Positions 17,172-26,881 of a stretch of DNA of 62,793 nt are shown piece by piece (position 1 is the stretch's first letter; the number at the start of each line of letters is the position of its first letter). Both the position numbers and the translations under genes were made by a program. Source of the DNA: Bryobacterales bacterium. GTDB lineage: Bacteria; Acidobacteriota; Terriglobia; Bryobacterales; UBA6623. The notes beneath the pieces are model-generated. The model saw only the letters and a list, made by a program, of their open reading frames with translations. It did not search any database and was not told the origin of the DNA. The DNA is taken from NCBI GenBank assembly GCA_022826925.1, contig JAJDTX010000123.1:1-62793 (forward strand), given 5' to 3'.

Positions 17172-17319
17172 AGCTTCCTTCCCTTTGCGAGCAGGACCCG
17201 AAAGCTCCCAGAATTATCGTAGAGGACCCATTCGTCAACCAGATCTCGATAGATGAGTTCAAACTGGCTCCATTCCGTATGGGGTCTCCGACGGACGACC
17301 GCCTAGGGCACGCGAACCG

Positions 17320-18168
17320 CTAGCGCCCGGAGCGCTGGCGCGCTGCGAGCGGGATCTCGCCCTTGGCGCTCAAGGAGGCGTACTTGTCGGCCAGCTCTGT
17401 CTCGCCCATCGTGCGGTAGATCCTGGCCAGCAGGTAGTGCACTTGCATGTCAAGGATCACGCCTGCTCGGTCCGGCAGCGCCAGCGCCCTTTCGGCTTGC
17501 GAGCGCGCCCCCGCCAGGTCGCCCAGCTTCTCGGAGAGCTTGGCGCGCTCGTAGTGGACCGCGCGCACCGCAGGGCTGAGCTTGACCGCCTCGTCGAGGT
17601 GCGCCTTGGCGTCGGCCAGCCTGCCGTGCTTGGCGAGGAAGCGCCCGTAGTTGTAGTGCAGCATCGGATCGAACCGCGGGCCCGAGTTGCGTGCCAGGCC
17701 CATGCGGTAGGCCGACTCGGCTTGCGCGAACTCCCCCAGCGCTTCTAGGCTCAAGCCGAGGTAGTCGTAGGCTTGCGGGTCGGCGGGAGCGAGCGCCAGC
17801 ACCTTGCGGAATTGCTCGGCTGCCTTGCCATGCTGCTGCCGCCCGTCGTAGAACACGCCCAGTTGAAAGATCGCCGCGGGTTGCCCCGGGGCCAGCGCGA
17901 TGGCCGCCTGGAAGAACTCCTCCGCTTCGCGAGCCTTGCCCAGCGCAGCGTGAACTTGAGCCTGCAACAAGGGTGTCGCCTCGCACTTTGGATGGCTCTC
18001 GGCCAGCATCGCGAGCCGGGCCAGGGCGGCGTCTACGCGGCCTCGGCCTAGGTCCTGCTGTGCCGCTGCCAGGCCTTGTTCGGCCCCGCTGCAGGACGCT
18101 TTCGACGAATCCGCGCCGGCCAGCAAGACTGCCACGCCGAGCAGCGACGTTAGAGGCCGGATTCGCAT
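17320..18168 (-). CDS. Exported TPR-repeat protein
   Basis: 282 residues with a signal peptide (about 1-24, SLLGVAVLLAGADS). About six TPR motifs follow: DAALARLAMLAESHP, GKAREAEEFFQAAIALAP, GKAAEQFRKVLALAPADPQ, LEALGEFAQAESAYRMGLAR, GRLADAKAHLDEAVKLSP and DLAGARSQAERALALPD. Such periplasmic TPR proteins act as assembly scaffolds; many Acidobacteriota encode them beside CRTAC1 or TonB-receptor genes. It is divergent from the TonB-dependent receptor gene and shares a 258-base promoter region with it. Confidence 0.85.
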   Translation of the reverse strand: MRIRPLTSLLGVAVLLAGADSSKASCSGAEQGLAAAQQDLGRGRVDAALARLAMLAESHPKCEATPLLQAQVHAALGKAREAEEFFQAAIALAPGQPAAIFQLGVFYDGRQQHGKAAEQFRKVLALAPADPQAYDYLGLSLEALGEFAQAESAYRMGLARNSGPRFDPMLHYNYGRFLAKHGRLADAKAHLDEAVKLSPAVRAVHYERAKLSEKLGDLAGARSQAERALALPDRAGVILDMQVHYLLARIYRTMGETELADKYASLSAKGEIPLAARQRSGR

Positions 18169-18286
18169 GGAAGCTCCCCGGTCACAGCAACCAGTGTAGC
18201 TCCGAGCCTAGGGGGCCTGTCGCTGGAGCCGCGTGCCCGTCGCCCGTCATGAGAGCCGATCGATGTGCAGGCATTGGAAGAGACTT

Positions 18287-18296
18287 GTGCCATAAT
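18287..18296 (+). promoter_or_regulatory. Possible extended -10 promoter of the TonB receptor
   Basis: TGTGCCATAATG about 135 bases upstream of the receptor ATG contains TG-n-CATAAT, an extended -10 form, in an AT-richer patch. No good -35 is visible at 17 bases. Assignment is by pattern only. Confidence 0.3.
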
Positions 18297-18426
18297 GTAA
18301 AAGGTGTGGGCATTGTATTCCGCCTGCTCTGCGCGGCGGGGATGACTGCACGGTACCGGCGGCGGTGGGCGCCGATTAAACGCTAGCTCACTTCGGGCTT
18401 TGCGCCCGAGACTTGGGAGGACGAGA

Positions 18427-21400
18427 ATGACAATTCGCTTGCGCCACTGCGTGGCGCTTCTAACCGCGCTGTGCCTTGCTGGCGGCACCGCGTACGGCCA
18501 GACGGCCTACGGTTCGATCAATGGCACGGTTGCCGACGCCAGCGAGTCAGTGATTCCGGGCGCGACCGTGACGCTGACCAATGTGGGAACCCAGGGGCAG
18601 ACCGATGTGGAGACGAATGCCAACGGCTACTACGTCTTCATCAACGTGGTGCCGGGATCGTATTCCCTGAGCGTCACTGCCGAGGGGTTCAGCCGGGCCG
18701 TCGAGCCCGAGTTTACTCTCAACGTGAACCAGACGCGCACCCACGACTTCGCGCTTGAAGTCGGCGCGGTGACGGAGACGATCGAGGTCATTGCCGAGGC
18801 CGCGCTGCTGCAGCAGTCGACGTCGGAGCTCGGTACCGCGATCACGGAGGAGGCCGTGAAGGACCTGCCTCTGAACGGTAGGAACTACTCGCAGCTGCTG
18901 ACCCTGACGCCTGGCGCCACGCCGGTCAGCACCGCCCAAGGCAACGCAGGCGGCACCAGCTTTAACGCGCCCGTGGCCCTGCCCGGGTCGTCCTTCGCGC
19001 TGCCTTCGATCAACGGCGCTTGGAACCGCAGCAACATGAACCTGCTGGACGGCGTGATCAACCACTGGTTTTTCGGCCAGAGCTGGGCCGTGCTGCCGAT
19101 CGTAGACGCCGTGCAGGAGTTCAAGGTGCAGTCCCACAACGACAAGGCCGAATACGGCGGCGTCCTCGGGGGCGTGATCAACCTGGTCTCCAAGTCGGGC
19201 ACCAACGACTTTCACGGCGCGGTCTGGGAGTTCCTGCGCAACGATGCGTTCGACTCGCGCAATCCCTTTCTTGATGCCGGACGGGACGGCCCCACGCCGT
19301 TCCGCCAGAACCAGTACGGCGCCGCTGTCGGCGGCCCGGTGATCCGCAACAAGACCTTCTTCCACTTTGCGTGGGAGGGTTGGAAGTACCGCCGCTCGCA
19401 GCAGCAGTCATACTTCCATCCGACCGGCGACGAGCTTTCGGGGAACTTCCAGAACGCCATCCTCGACCAAGTCGTTTACGACCCGGGCACGACTCGCGCG
19501 AACCCGGCCGATGCCGGCTCGTTCTTGCGGGACCCCTTCCCGCAGAACACGGTTCCCAGCGGTCGAATCGACCCGATGATGCGGAACTACTTCGAGAACT
19601 ATTTCGACCGGCCTGACCCCAACATCTCCAGTCCGGCCTTCAATGTGATCAACTCGCGGCCGCAGCAGAGCGACAACAACACGATGCAGGTCAAGGTCGA
19701 CCACCGCTTCGGCAACGCCGACAGCCTGTGGTTCCGCTACAGCCAGCTGAACAACCCCCAGACGCTGCCAGCGACGGTCAAGAACGGCCGCATCTTCAGC
19801 AACCGTCCGCGCAACATTGCAGGCGGCTGGGTGCATCTGCTGGGCACCAACGTCGTGCTCGACACCAAGTTCGGGTGGGTGCGCGAGGCGCTCAACACCC
19901 AGGCCGACCTCGCCGCTGGCATGGATCCGCTGGCAGCCGACGGCTGGGCCGGGCTTGACGAGTTCGGCCCTCCCGGTATCGGCCTGCAGGCGCCTTACGG
20001 AAGCCCGGGGATCAGCACGCCGCGACCCGAGACCGACTGGCAGTGGATGGTCAGCGAGGGCGTGAGCTGGATCAAGGGCAACCACAACATCAAGTTCGGC
20101 GGCATGTGGGTCGGCCAGGAGCGCGATGCTCTCACGACTCAGCACAGCGTTCCGTTCAACAACGCCCAGACGGCCGATCCCCTCAACCCCGGCACGACTG
20201 GCAACTCGGTTGCTTCCGCCCTGCTGGGCTTTCCCGCGCAGTACACGATTCGCAACCAGAACTACAACATCACGTGGCCGACGCTGGGTCTGTACGTCCA
20301 AGACGAGTGGAAGGCCAGCAGCAGGGTGACGGTCAACGTCGGCTTGCGCTATGACACCTACTGGGTGGGCAAGATGAACCGCGGCCTGCAGGCCGGGTTC
20401 GATTGGGACACCGGAGACTGGCTGATCGGCGGCGGCGTGCTGCCGGGCCCGTGCTCTCAGGTCGGCATCGCGCCGTGCATACCTGGTAGCGGCAACCTCG
20501 CCGACCTGCCGAATGGCCAGCACATCAAGCTGGCCAATGATCCAAACCTGTACGAGCCTGCGCACGACGGCTTCCAGCCGCGCGTCGGTGTTGCCTGGCG
20601 GCTGCGCGACACGACCGTGCTGCGCGCCGGCTACGGCGTGAACTACGACAGCTTCACGGGCGTCATGCAGGGGTTCCAGCAGTCGATCGGCACGTGGCCG
20701 GACAAGCAGTTCGCGCAGCCGGCGTACAACGCGGTCGGCGATCCGCTCACGAGCGTCGGCCGGGCCAACCAGCTCGGCGGCGCTCCGCTGCCCGACCCGT
20801 CGCCGTTCGGCAGTGCCGGCTGGTACGCGAATCCGCGCACCAAGCCCGCCTATTCGCACCAGTGGAACGTGGAGATCCAGGAGCAGCTGAAGAACAACCT
20901 GACGTTCTCGATCGCCTATGTCGGCAGCCGCACCATGCGGCTCGAGCACAACGGCGCGGCGAACACCGCGCTGTCGGCGGGGCCGGGGTCGCCAGACGAG
21001 GTTCGCCAGCGGCGCCCGTACCCGTACCAGACGACCATGTTCTACGGCAACTTCGATGGCCAGGGCTGGTACGACTCGCTGCAGATGAAGCTCAACCGGC
21101 GCTTCACCAACGGCTTCCAGGCGCTGATCAGCTACACCTGGTCGAAGTCGCTCGACACCCAGAGCGGCTGGTTCGGCGCCGAGAATGGCATTGGCGGCAG
21201 TTCGGCTGTGCAGAACTACTACGACCCGCTGGGCAGCAAGGGGCCGTCGGGCTACAACATCCCGCACTTCGTGTCGATCGCGGCCGTTTGGGAGCTTCCC
21301 TTCGGACCCGGCAAGAGCCTGCTCAGCAGCGGGCCGGCGTCGCAGGTGCTGGGGGGCTGGCAGCTCAACACCATCGCCCAGTTCCGCTCGGGCCAGCCGG

Positions 21401-21807
21401 CCAACCTGTCGGTTACCGGCGACGTGGCCAACATCGGCAACGAAGTGGCGTGGTGGAACTACGCCCGCCCGAACCTCGTCGGCGACCCCTTCTCGGGCGC
21501 GCAGACGGAGGAGCGCTGGTTCAACACCGCTGCGTTCGACACGCCGATGTTCTCTTACGGCAATTTCGGAAAGAACGTGCTCTATACGCCCGCGGTGCAG
21601 AACATCGATATCTCGCTGTTCAAGCGGGTGCAGATCGGCGAGGGTTACAGCGTCGAGCTCCGCATCGAGTCGTTCAACGCGTTCAACATCCAGAACTTGG
21701 GCGCGCCGAACACCGTTCTGGGCAATCCAAACTTCGGCCGAATCGCCAGCTTGGCGGGCGGGACCAGGCCGAGGGTGTTCCAGTTCGGCTTAAAGTTCAT
21801 ATTCTGA
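18427..21807 (+). CDS. Oar-like TonB-dependent receptor with carboxypeptidase-regulatory domain
   Basis: About 1126 residues from the ATG at 18427. A signal peptide ends at AYGQ. A carboxypeptidase-regulatory-like beta-sandwich follows (about 26-110: GSINGTVADASESVIPGATVTLTN), then a plug with DLPLNGRNYSQLLTL near 150, then a long barrel ending FQFGLKFIF with a terminal aromatic residue. This is the large Acidobacteriota/Myxococcus Oar-like outer-membrane protein class. It is believed to import polymers or act in adhesion, with energy from TonB. The ligand is unknown. An upstream in-frame start at 18400 is less likely because the signal peptide begins at 18427, and an AGGACGAGA Shine-Dalgarno lies between. 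It stands alone. Confidence 0.92.
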   Translation: MTIRLRHCVALLTALCLAGGTAYGQTAYGSINGTVADASESVIPGATVTLTNVGTQGQTDVETNANGYYVFINVVPGSYSLSVTAEGFSRAVEPEFTLNVNQTRTHDFALEVGAVTETIEVIAEAALLQQSTSELGTAITEEAVKDLPLNGRNYSQLLTLTPGATPVSTAQGNAGGTSFNAPVALPGSSFALPSINGAWNRSNMNLLDGVINHWFFGQSWAVLPIVDAVQEFKVQSHNDKAEYGGVLGGVINLVSKSGTNDFHGAVWEFLRNDAFDSRNPFLDAGRDGPTPFRQNQYGAAVGGPVIRNKTFFHFAWEGWKYRRSQQQSYFHPTGDELSGNFQNAILDQVVYDPGTTRANPADAGSFLRDPFPQNTVPSGRIDPMMRNYFENYFDRPDPNISSPAFNVINSRPQQSDNNTMQVKVDHRFGNADSLWFRYSQLNNPQTLPATVKNGRIFSNRPRNIAGGWVHLLGTNVVLDTKFGWVREALNTQADLAAGMDPLAADGWAGLDEFGPPGIGLQAPYGSPGISTPRPETDWQWMVSEGVSWIKGNHNIKFGGMWVGQERDALTTQHSVPFNNAQTADPLNPGTTGNSVASALLGFPAQYTIRNQNYNITWPTLGLYVQDEWKASSRVTVNVGLRYDTYWVGKMNRGLQAGFDWDTGDWLIGGGVLPGPCSQVGIAPCIPGSGNLADLPNGQHIKLANDPNLYEPAHDGFQPRVGVAWRLRDTTVLRAGYGVNYDSFTGVMQGFQQSIGTWPDKQFAQPAYNAVGDPLTSVGRANQLGGAPLPDPSPFGSAGWYANPRTKPAYSHQWNVEIQEQLKNNLTFSIAYVGSRTMRLEHNGAANTALSAGPGSPDEVRQRRPYPYQTTMFYGNFDGQGWYDSLQMKLNRRFTNGFQALISYTWSKSLDTQSGWFGAENGIGGSSAVQNYYDPLGSKGPSGYNIPHFVSIAAVWELPFGPGKSLLSSGPASQVLGGWQLNTIAQFRSGQPANLSVTGDVANIGNEVAWWNYARPNLVGDPFSGAQTEERWFNTAAFDTPMFSYGNFGKNVLYTPAVQNIDISLFKRVQIGEGYSVELRIESFNAFNIQNLGAPNTVLGNPNFGRIASLAGGTRPRVFQFGLKFIF

Positions 21808-21924
21808 ACGCGGCGGCGCCCAGCCTGTGCCGGGCGCCGCTGGACAACCGCCGCGCCTTGCGCGAACTACCGCGGCCCGCCTTCACGGCGGGCCGCATGC
21901 ACATGTGGCGGCCGCGGGCGCAGC

Positions 21925-24036
21925 CTAGTCGCCGCTGCCGGGCCAGCTTGCCAAGTGGCGCTGCGCCCACTGCGCGTCGCGATCGTCGTGGCAGAGCAGG
22001 CAAGCGTTGGGGCTCTTGTCCTGTCCGAATCGGATGGTCGCTTCGGCGTCCGGGATGTCGTCGATCCGGTGTGTCGACGCTTCGAACATGAGCGCGTGCA
22101 TGATCTTCGGCATGTGGCAGGACGCGCAGCGGCTGCCGGCCGATTCGGGCGCGTGCAGGGTATGCCCCGCACCCTTCGCCGCGTACTCGCGGTGGCACTG
22201 CAGGCACATGCGGTCAGGCTCGTCCAAGAACTTGAGCGACTTCGGATTCGCTTCCGGGTTGGCCGGATGCGGGTCGTGGCAGCTGCCGCAGTGGGCGCCA
22301 CCGATGCGGAAGCAGGCCGAGCGCACGAAGGATTCGCCGATAAAGGTAGTCTCCCGGAAGCGGCCGTCGCGATGGAACGCCTTGTGCGAGAACTCGTTGA
22401 TGGGCCGGCCCTTGTATGGCGGGAAGAAGGTGCCGGAAAGTCCCGTGAAGTTGACCTCCCCCCGGGGTCCCAGGTCGAACAGGTTGGACTGCATGTGGCA
22501 GCGTCCGCAAAGGGCGACATGCTCTTCCGCGTCAAGGCCGGCAAGACGCAGGGGCGTGCTGTTTGACGCCTGATGTAGAGGCTGGCCGGCACGCGCCGCG
22601 GCAACGTGATCCGCCGACGGTCCGTGGCACATCTCGCAGTTGACACCTGACTCGCGCTGGACGAAGTCCGTCGGACGGCGGGCCTTGGACGTCGAGAGCT
22701 GGCTGGTGTGGCAGCTGGCGCAGTTGAGCTGGTAGTTCGTGGCCCGGCTCATGCGGTGAAACTCGCCCAGGCGAGAGCGCTCGGTGCCTGGCGGATCGAT
22801 CACGCTCCAGAAGTTGAGCCATCGCCGTTGCAGCAGGTTGTACTGGACCGGAAAGACCTGGATGCGGCCGTCCGGCAGCGTTGTGGCGTACGCCTGCTGC
22901 CACTTCGAGCCGATGGTGTAGTCCACGAGGTGGCGCTGCCACTCGCCCTGCTCGTCGCGGAACTCCATGTACGGGCGGTCCCGGAGGGTGCCCACCCGTC
23001 CGACCGTGACACCGTCTTCGGTCTTGAACTCGGACTGCGACTCGAAGTCGCCGACAACGTTGGCCGGATCGAACTCGCGGAACATTCGCGCCATGCCGGT
23101 CCGCTTCCAGGAATCGAAGATGGCAGCGTGGCAGTCGCGGCAGGAGTTGGATCCGGCATAGCTCGCAGCCTGGCGGGAGGGCTGGCCTGGCTTGGCCGGC
23201 GCGGCTTGGATCTGCGCCGGAGGGATCCCGTCCACGAAATTCTCGAACGAACCGCGGCTGCCTGCCGATTGCGTCCGATACGATTTCTCCAGCTCCTGCC
23301 GCGCCCGCGCCCGCAACGGCCCTCCGAGCCGGTATGCGTCGGCCAGGTTGCTTTCCGCCTTGGCTCGCTGGCGCGCCAGCCCGTGGGCGATCCCCAGCAA
23401 GTAAGCGGCTTGGGGATTGGCGCGGTCGAGGGAACGCGCACGGGTCAGTCGCTCGATGGCGTTCGCGACCTGGCGAGCCTTAGCCGGCTCTGTCTCTTGA
23501 AATGACCGCGTCAGGGCGGCCCGGCCCAGGATCAGGTGGCATGATCCCCTGAGCTTTGGCTCCAGCGCCGCCCATGCAGGGGCGCTGAACTGCGAGGGCT
23601 TGTCGAAGCGGTCTAGCTGCCGGAGCGCATCGCGTGCTCTTGCCACGGCCTGGCCGAATTGCTGGTTGGCAGCGAGGGCATCGGCCAACGCGACCAGCAG
23701 CAGCGGGTTCTCAGGCAGGATCCGGAGGGACGCCTCGGCATGCGCGATGCCTCCGTCAAGTTCGCCAAGGTCGATGGCAGTCTTGGCCGCGATGTCGTAC
23801 ACGGCCGCGAGCAAGGGCGAGGCAGGGAAGGTGCCAAGGAACTTTTCCGCGAGGGAGTGCTTCGTACGCAGGTCGGACTCTTCGAGCAGTGCCCTGAGGG
23901 CCCGGCGCTCGGGCTCGCTCTCGGCTTGGTCCAGCACGGTGAAGCGCGCGTTATCTTCGCGGAAAAGGGCGGTATCAACGATCTGAGACGGGGCGGGAAA
24001 GACGAACGCAGCCAGCGCCGCCAGGGCGATCCGCAT
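21925..24036 (-). CDS. Exported octaheme cytochrome c with N-terminal TPR domain
   Basis: About 703 residues from the ATG at 24036, chosen because MRIALAALAAFVFPAPSQ is a signal peptide; the longer frame to 24183 would bury it. The first ~250 residues contain TPR-like helices (AEASLRILPENPLLLVALADAL, LTRARSLDRANPQAAYLLG). The remainder carries eight CxxCH sites: CRDCH, CASCH, CEMCH, CGRCH, CGSCH, CLQCH, CASCH and CLLCH. CHGPSADH and CHDPH suggest bis-His ligation from distal histidines, as in the cytochrome c554/NrfA-like multiheme group. It is probably a periplasmic electron conduit or reductase; no partner quinol oxidase is nearby. The diverging TPR gene at 24291 may be functionally linked. 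Confidence 0.88.
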   Translation of the reverse strand: MRIALAALAAFVFPAPSQIVDTALFREDNARFTVLDQAESEPERRALRALLEESDLRTKHSLAEKFLGTFPASPLLAAVYDIAAKTAIDLGELDGGIAHAEASLRILPENPLLLVALADALAANQQFGQAVARARDALRQLDRFDKPSQFSAPAWAALEPKLRGSCHLILGRAALTRSFQETEPAKARQVANAIERLTRARSLDRANPQAAYLLGIAHGLARQRAKAESNLADAYRLGGPLRARARQELEKSYRTQSAGSRGSFENFVDGIPPAQIQAAPAKPGQPSRQAASYAGSNSCRDCHAAIFDSWKRTGMARMFREFDPANVVGDFESQSEFKTEDGVTVGRVGTLRDRPYMEFRDEQGEWQRHLVDYTIGSKWQQAYATTLPDGRIQVFPVQYNLLQRRWLNFWSVIDPPGTERSRLGEFHRMSRATNYQLNCASCHTSQLSTSKARRPTDFVQRESGVNCEMCHGPSADHVAAARAGQPLHQASNSTPLRLAGLDAEEHVALCGRCHMQSNLFDLGPRGEVNFTGLSGTFFPPYKGRPINEFSHKAFHRDGRFRETTFIGESFVRSACFRIGGAHCGSCHDPHPANPEANPKSLKFLDEPDRMCLQCHREYAAKGAGHTLHAPESAGSRCASCHMPKIMHALMFEASTHRIDDIPDAEATIRFGQDKSPNACLLCHDDRDAQWAQRHLASWPGSGD

Positions 24037-24290
24037 TGCGGCCGCCACCCTGTCGAAGGGACGGAACGGGGAGTTCGGCGCCGGCCGAGCCGGCTTGGTG
24101 CCGGGCGCAGGCCAGTCTCGACTCGGGCTGCTGGCAGGCGTGTCTCGCGAACCGGCCACGGCATTGGAACCTGAGACCGTCATGGCGAGGCGTAGCGACG
24201 TCGCCGCCTGTCCTGGCCGCGTCGTACCGCGCCAGTGCTCCCGGCGAGCGGTCGCGCGGAAACGTGACGGCGTGGATGTGATTGTAAACT

Positions 24291-25502
24291 ATGGGCAGAT
24301 TGGCCATCGACTGCCGCATCCCACGGATCCCGCCGCAGCTTCGGCTGAGCGGGTTGGCGGCATTGGTCGTATTGGGAACCCTGCTTGGCGCTGACGTCCC
24401 AGATCCTCTGCTCAAAGCCACCGACGCCTTGGTCAGCGGCTCTCCCCAAAGTGCGGCGGAGACGCTCGGGCCCGTAGTGGCCGCAGACCCTGACAATGCC
24501 GACGCCCAGCGGCTGCTGGGCGTGGCGCTGTCGCTGTTGGGCAGGCGCTCTGGGGCGCTTGAAGCGCTCGCCGCGGCCGCGCGACTGCAGCCGGCCAACC
24601 CGGCCAATCACTTGGCGCTGGCGCAGGCGCTGGCGCAGTTCGGAGAGAACCGCCGCGCCCAAGGATCGTTTCGGGCCGCCTTGGATCTGGATGGGCGGCT
24701 GGGGCCAGCCCATGAAGGACTGGCGCTCTCACTTGCACTCGACGGCAGTCTGACCGAGGCCGTCCAGCACTTTGGAGCGGCGCTCGAGCACGCTCAAGAC
24801 GCGCCCACGAAGGCTCGCCTGCACTTCTTTCGGGGCAAGGCGCGTCAACAGTTCGACCGCGTCGCGCTGGCCGCGGAAGACTTCAAGGCGGCGACTGAGC
24901 TGCAGCCCGACCATGGCCCCGCGTACTTGGAGTGGGGTCGCATTCTTGCCGAAGATCCTGACGACGCGAGTGCCGGACCGGTTCTGGAGAAAGCGGCCGA
25001 GCTGCTGCCAGAGAACGCCGAGGCGCAATTCGCCCATGGCCAGCAGCTCCTGCGCGACGGAGATCCGGCGGCCGCCGCTCGAGTCCTGCGGCGGGCGACA
25101 GGCCTGGATCCGGGGGGCCGTGCGGCACAATACGCGCTCGGCCGGGCGCTGCGCGCCTCGGGCCGGGCCGATGAGGCACGCCGAGTGCTTGGTGGCATCG
25201 CCGCGTCTGGGTCCGACCGGGCACTGGAAGAAGCGCGAATCAACGAAGCAGGCCAGCTCAACAACGAAGGCCTGCAGGCCGAGGCCGACGGAAATGTCGA
25301 ATTGGCGCTGAGGCGATACGAAGCGGCTGCGGCGATTGCGCCAGACGAGGTCGGGTTCCATCGCAACGCGGCGCTTGCACTTTGTCGGCTAGACCGCTGG
25401 GTCGAGGCCAAGGCCCGGCTGCGCAAGGTCCTGAGGATGGCGCCGGGGGACGTTGACGCCACCAAGGCGCTCTACATCGCGCTGGACCACGCCCCCGACT
25501 AG
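24291..25502 (+). CDS. TPR-repeat protein, probably exported
   Basis: 403 residues with an N-terminal hydrophobic segment (about 17-33, LRLSGLAALVVLGTLLGA) serving as signal or anchor. About nine TPR units follow, for example ALEALAAAARLQPANPANH, ALAQFGENRRAQGSFRAALD, LALEDFKAATELQPDHGPAY-like repeats and LRRATGLDPGGRAAQYALG. It probably scaffolds envelope complexes. It is divergent from the octaheme TPR cytochrome. Downstream the IS110 copy separates it from a CRTAC1 gene; in this phylum TPR and CRTAC1 genes often adjoin, so the insertion may have split an operon. Confidence 0.8.
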   Translation: MGRLAIDCRIPRIPPQLRLSGLAALVVLGTLLGADVPDPLLKATDALVSGSPQSAAETLGPVVAADPDNADAQRLLGVALSLLGRRSGALEALAAAARLQPANPANHLALAQALAQFGENRRAQGSFRAALDLDGRLGPAHEGLALSLALDGSLTEAVQHFGAALEHAQDAPTKARLHFFRGKARQQFDRVALAAEDFKAATELQPDHGPAYLEWGRILAEDPDDASAGPVLEKAAELLPENAEAQFAHGQQLLRDGDPAAAARVLRRATGLDPGGRAAQYALGRALRASGRADEARRVLGGIAASGSDRALEEARINEAGQLNNEGLQAEADGNVELALRRYEAAAAIAPDEVGFHRNAALALCRLDRWVEAKARLRKVLRMAPGDVDATKALYIALDHAPD

Positions 25503-25614
25503 CTTCCGTGGTCGTTGTCAAGCGACGTGCGGGGGAAATGTGATGACTGACGGCGAGCGAGACGCGATGTTCTCGCCGTATCGGCGGTTGGCGGGACGCT
25601 GGTCGAGAGTGGTC

Positions 25615-26585
25615 TCACGCGGCGGCCTCCAGGGGCCGAGCTGGCGGCTGGGCCTGCCAGAGGCGGTCTTGGCGGAGGAGGGTGTCGAGCAGGCCGACGA
25701 GCCGACGCATGACGGCAACAAGGGCGACCTTGTGGGGCTTGCCGTTGGCGGTGAGGCGCTGGTAGCAGGCTCGGGAGGAGGGCTCGCAACGGATCGCGGA
25801 CAGGGCCGCCATGTAGAACAGATGGCGGGGCTGGGCGCGGCCCCCCGGATGGAGCGGCCGCCGCGGTGCTGGCCGGAGTCGCGGTCGAAGGGGGCGAGGC
25901 CCAACAGAGAGGCGGCCTGACGGCGGCCGAGGGAGCCGAGTTCGGGCATGTCGGCACAGAGGCAAGCAGCGTTGAGAGGGCCGAAGCCAGGGATGGACTG
26001 AATGATGGCGTCACGACGGGAGAGCGCGGCGTCGGCCGCGATGCAGGCGCGCATGCGGCGGTCGCAGTCGGCGATGTCGGTCTTGAGGGCATCGAGCGTG
26101 GTGGAGGGGCAGGCAGCAGCCTCGGGGTCGAGTTCGGCGCAGAGCTTGCGCAGGGCGCCGAGCTGCTCGACGAGCTTGCGGCGGAGGGCGAGCAAGTCGC
26201 TGAGCAAGCGCAAGTTGCCCTGCCGTGGCGGGGTGGTTTCCAAGTCGGGGAAGAGGCCGAAGCGGGCGAGCATGGAGGCATCGACGCGGTCGTTCTTGGC
26301 GAGCTGGCCGATCGCTTCGGCGAAGCGCCGGGAGCGCAAGGGGTTGATCAGGACAGTCTCGAGGCCGGCGTCGGCGAGGCCCTGGTGGAGGTTGCGGTGG
26401 TAGCGCCCAGTGGGTTCGAAGACGGCTCGGGAGACGCCGTGTTTGAGCAGCCAGTTGCGGAGAGCGCGACGGCCGGTCTTGGTGTTGTCGAACTGGCGGT
26501 CGAGGTCGCGGTCGAGAATGTGGACGTCGAGCTTCGACTTGCCGACATCAATGCCGGCGACGACAATGGAGGGGGAGTGAGTCAT
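25615..26585 (-). pseudogene. IS110-family transposase, frameshifted
   Basis: The N-terminal DEDD/RuvC-like domain is complete: GIDVGKSKLDV (first Asp), FEPTGRYHRNL (Glu) and KNDRVDASMLARF (Asp pair). The Transposase_20 domain begins with IPGFGPLNAACLCADMPELG and DSGQHRGGRSIRG. At a run of six G on the coding strand (25841-25846) the frame is lost. The family C-terminus, RHLFYMAALSAIR through KPHKVALVAVMRRLV, continues in the neighbouring frame down to 25615. One extra G would restore a normal transposase. The unshifted frame runs to 25518 with a proline/serine-rich nonsense tail. Either the element is dead, or the homopolymer is a sequencing error or slippage site. Confidence 0.8.
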
Positions 26586-26720
26586 TCCTGCGTTCCTGTC
26601 CTTTTGCGATTCGGGGCGTCACCCACGCTTCCGTTCAGGTCGCGCAGGAATCGATGCGGCGGGCCGACCAAGCTAGTCGTCGGGTCGGGCAACCCGAGGC
26701 ATGAACGGTCCGGCCCGCCG

Positions 26721-26754
26721 CCCCCGGTGGGGCCTGGCCAGGCCCCACCGGGGG
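26721..26754. repeat. Perfect 17-bp palindrome in a REP-like unit
   Basis: CCCCCGGTGGGGCCTGG and its exact complement meet without spacer. On the minus strand it is preceded by a small CCCC(9)CGGGG hairpin and followed by GCGGCGGGCCGGACCG and TTCATGC. The same ordered parts occur at 62516-62592, so this is a dispersed structured repeat lying just upstream of the IS110 transposase start. Confidence 0.7.
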
Positions 26755-26881
26755 CCTCCCCGCACTGCGGCGGGGAAGGATCTGTTACCTGCCGCAGCGG
26801 TGGCTTACGCCACCTGCGGCACTGCGGAGAGAGGGTTCCTAACAGCGGTGGCCATACCTCTCTCTGCGGCACCTCTCCAAC

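Larger units (their letters stand above)
25518..26754 (-). mobile_element. IS110-family insertion element with non-coding left end
   Basis: The region spans an IS110 transposase reading frame (minus strand) and the non-coding segment ahead of its start, including the perfect palindrome at 26721-26754. IS110 elements carry their regulatory and bridge-RNA-coding DNA in such a non-coding end and usually lack terminal inverted repeats, so exact boundaries cannot be fixed by eye. It sits between a TPR gene and a CRTAC1 gene. Confidence 0.7.

Noticed and set aside
19408..21267. 619-residue minus-strand frame inside the TonB receptor
   Set aside because: It is a shadow of a gene with strong domain evidence; no motif or ribosome site supports it.
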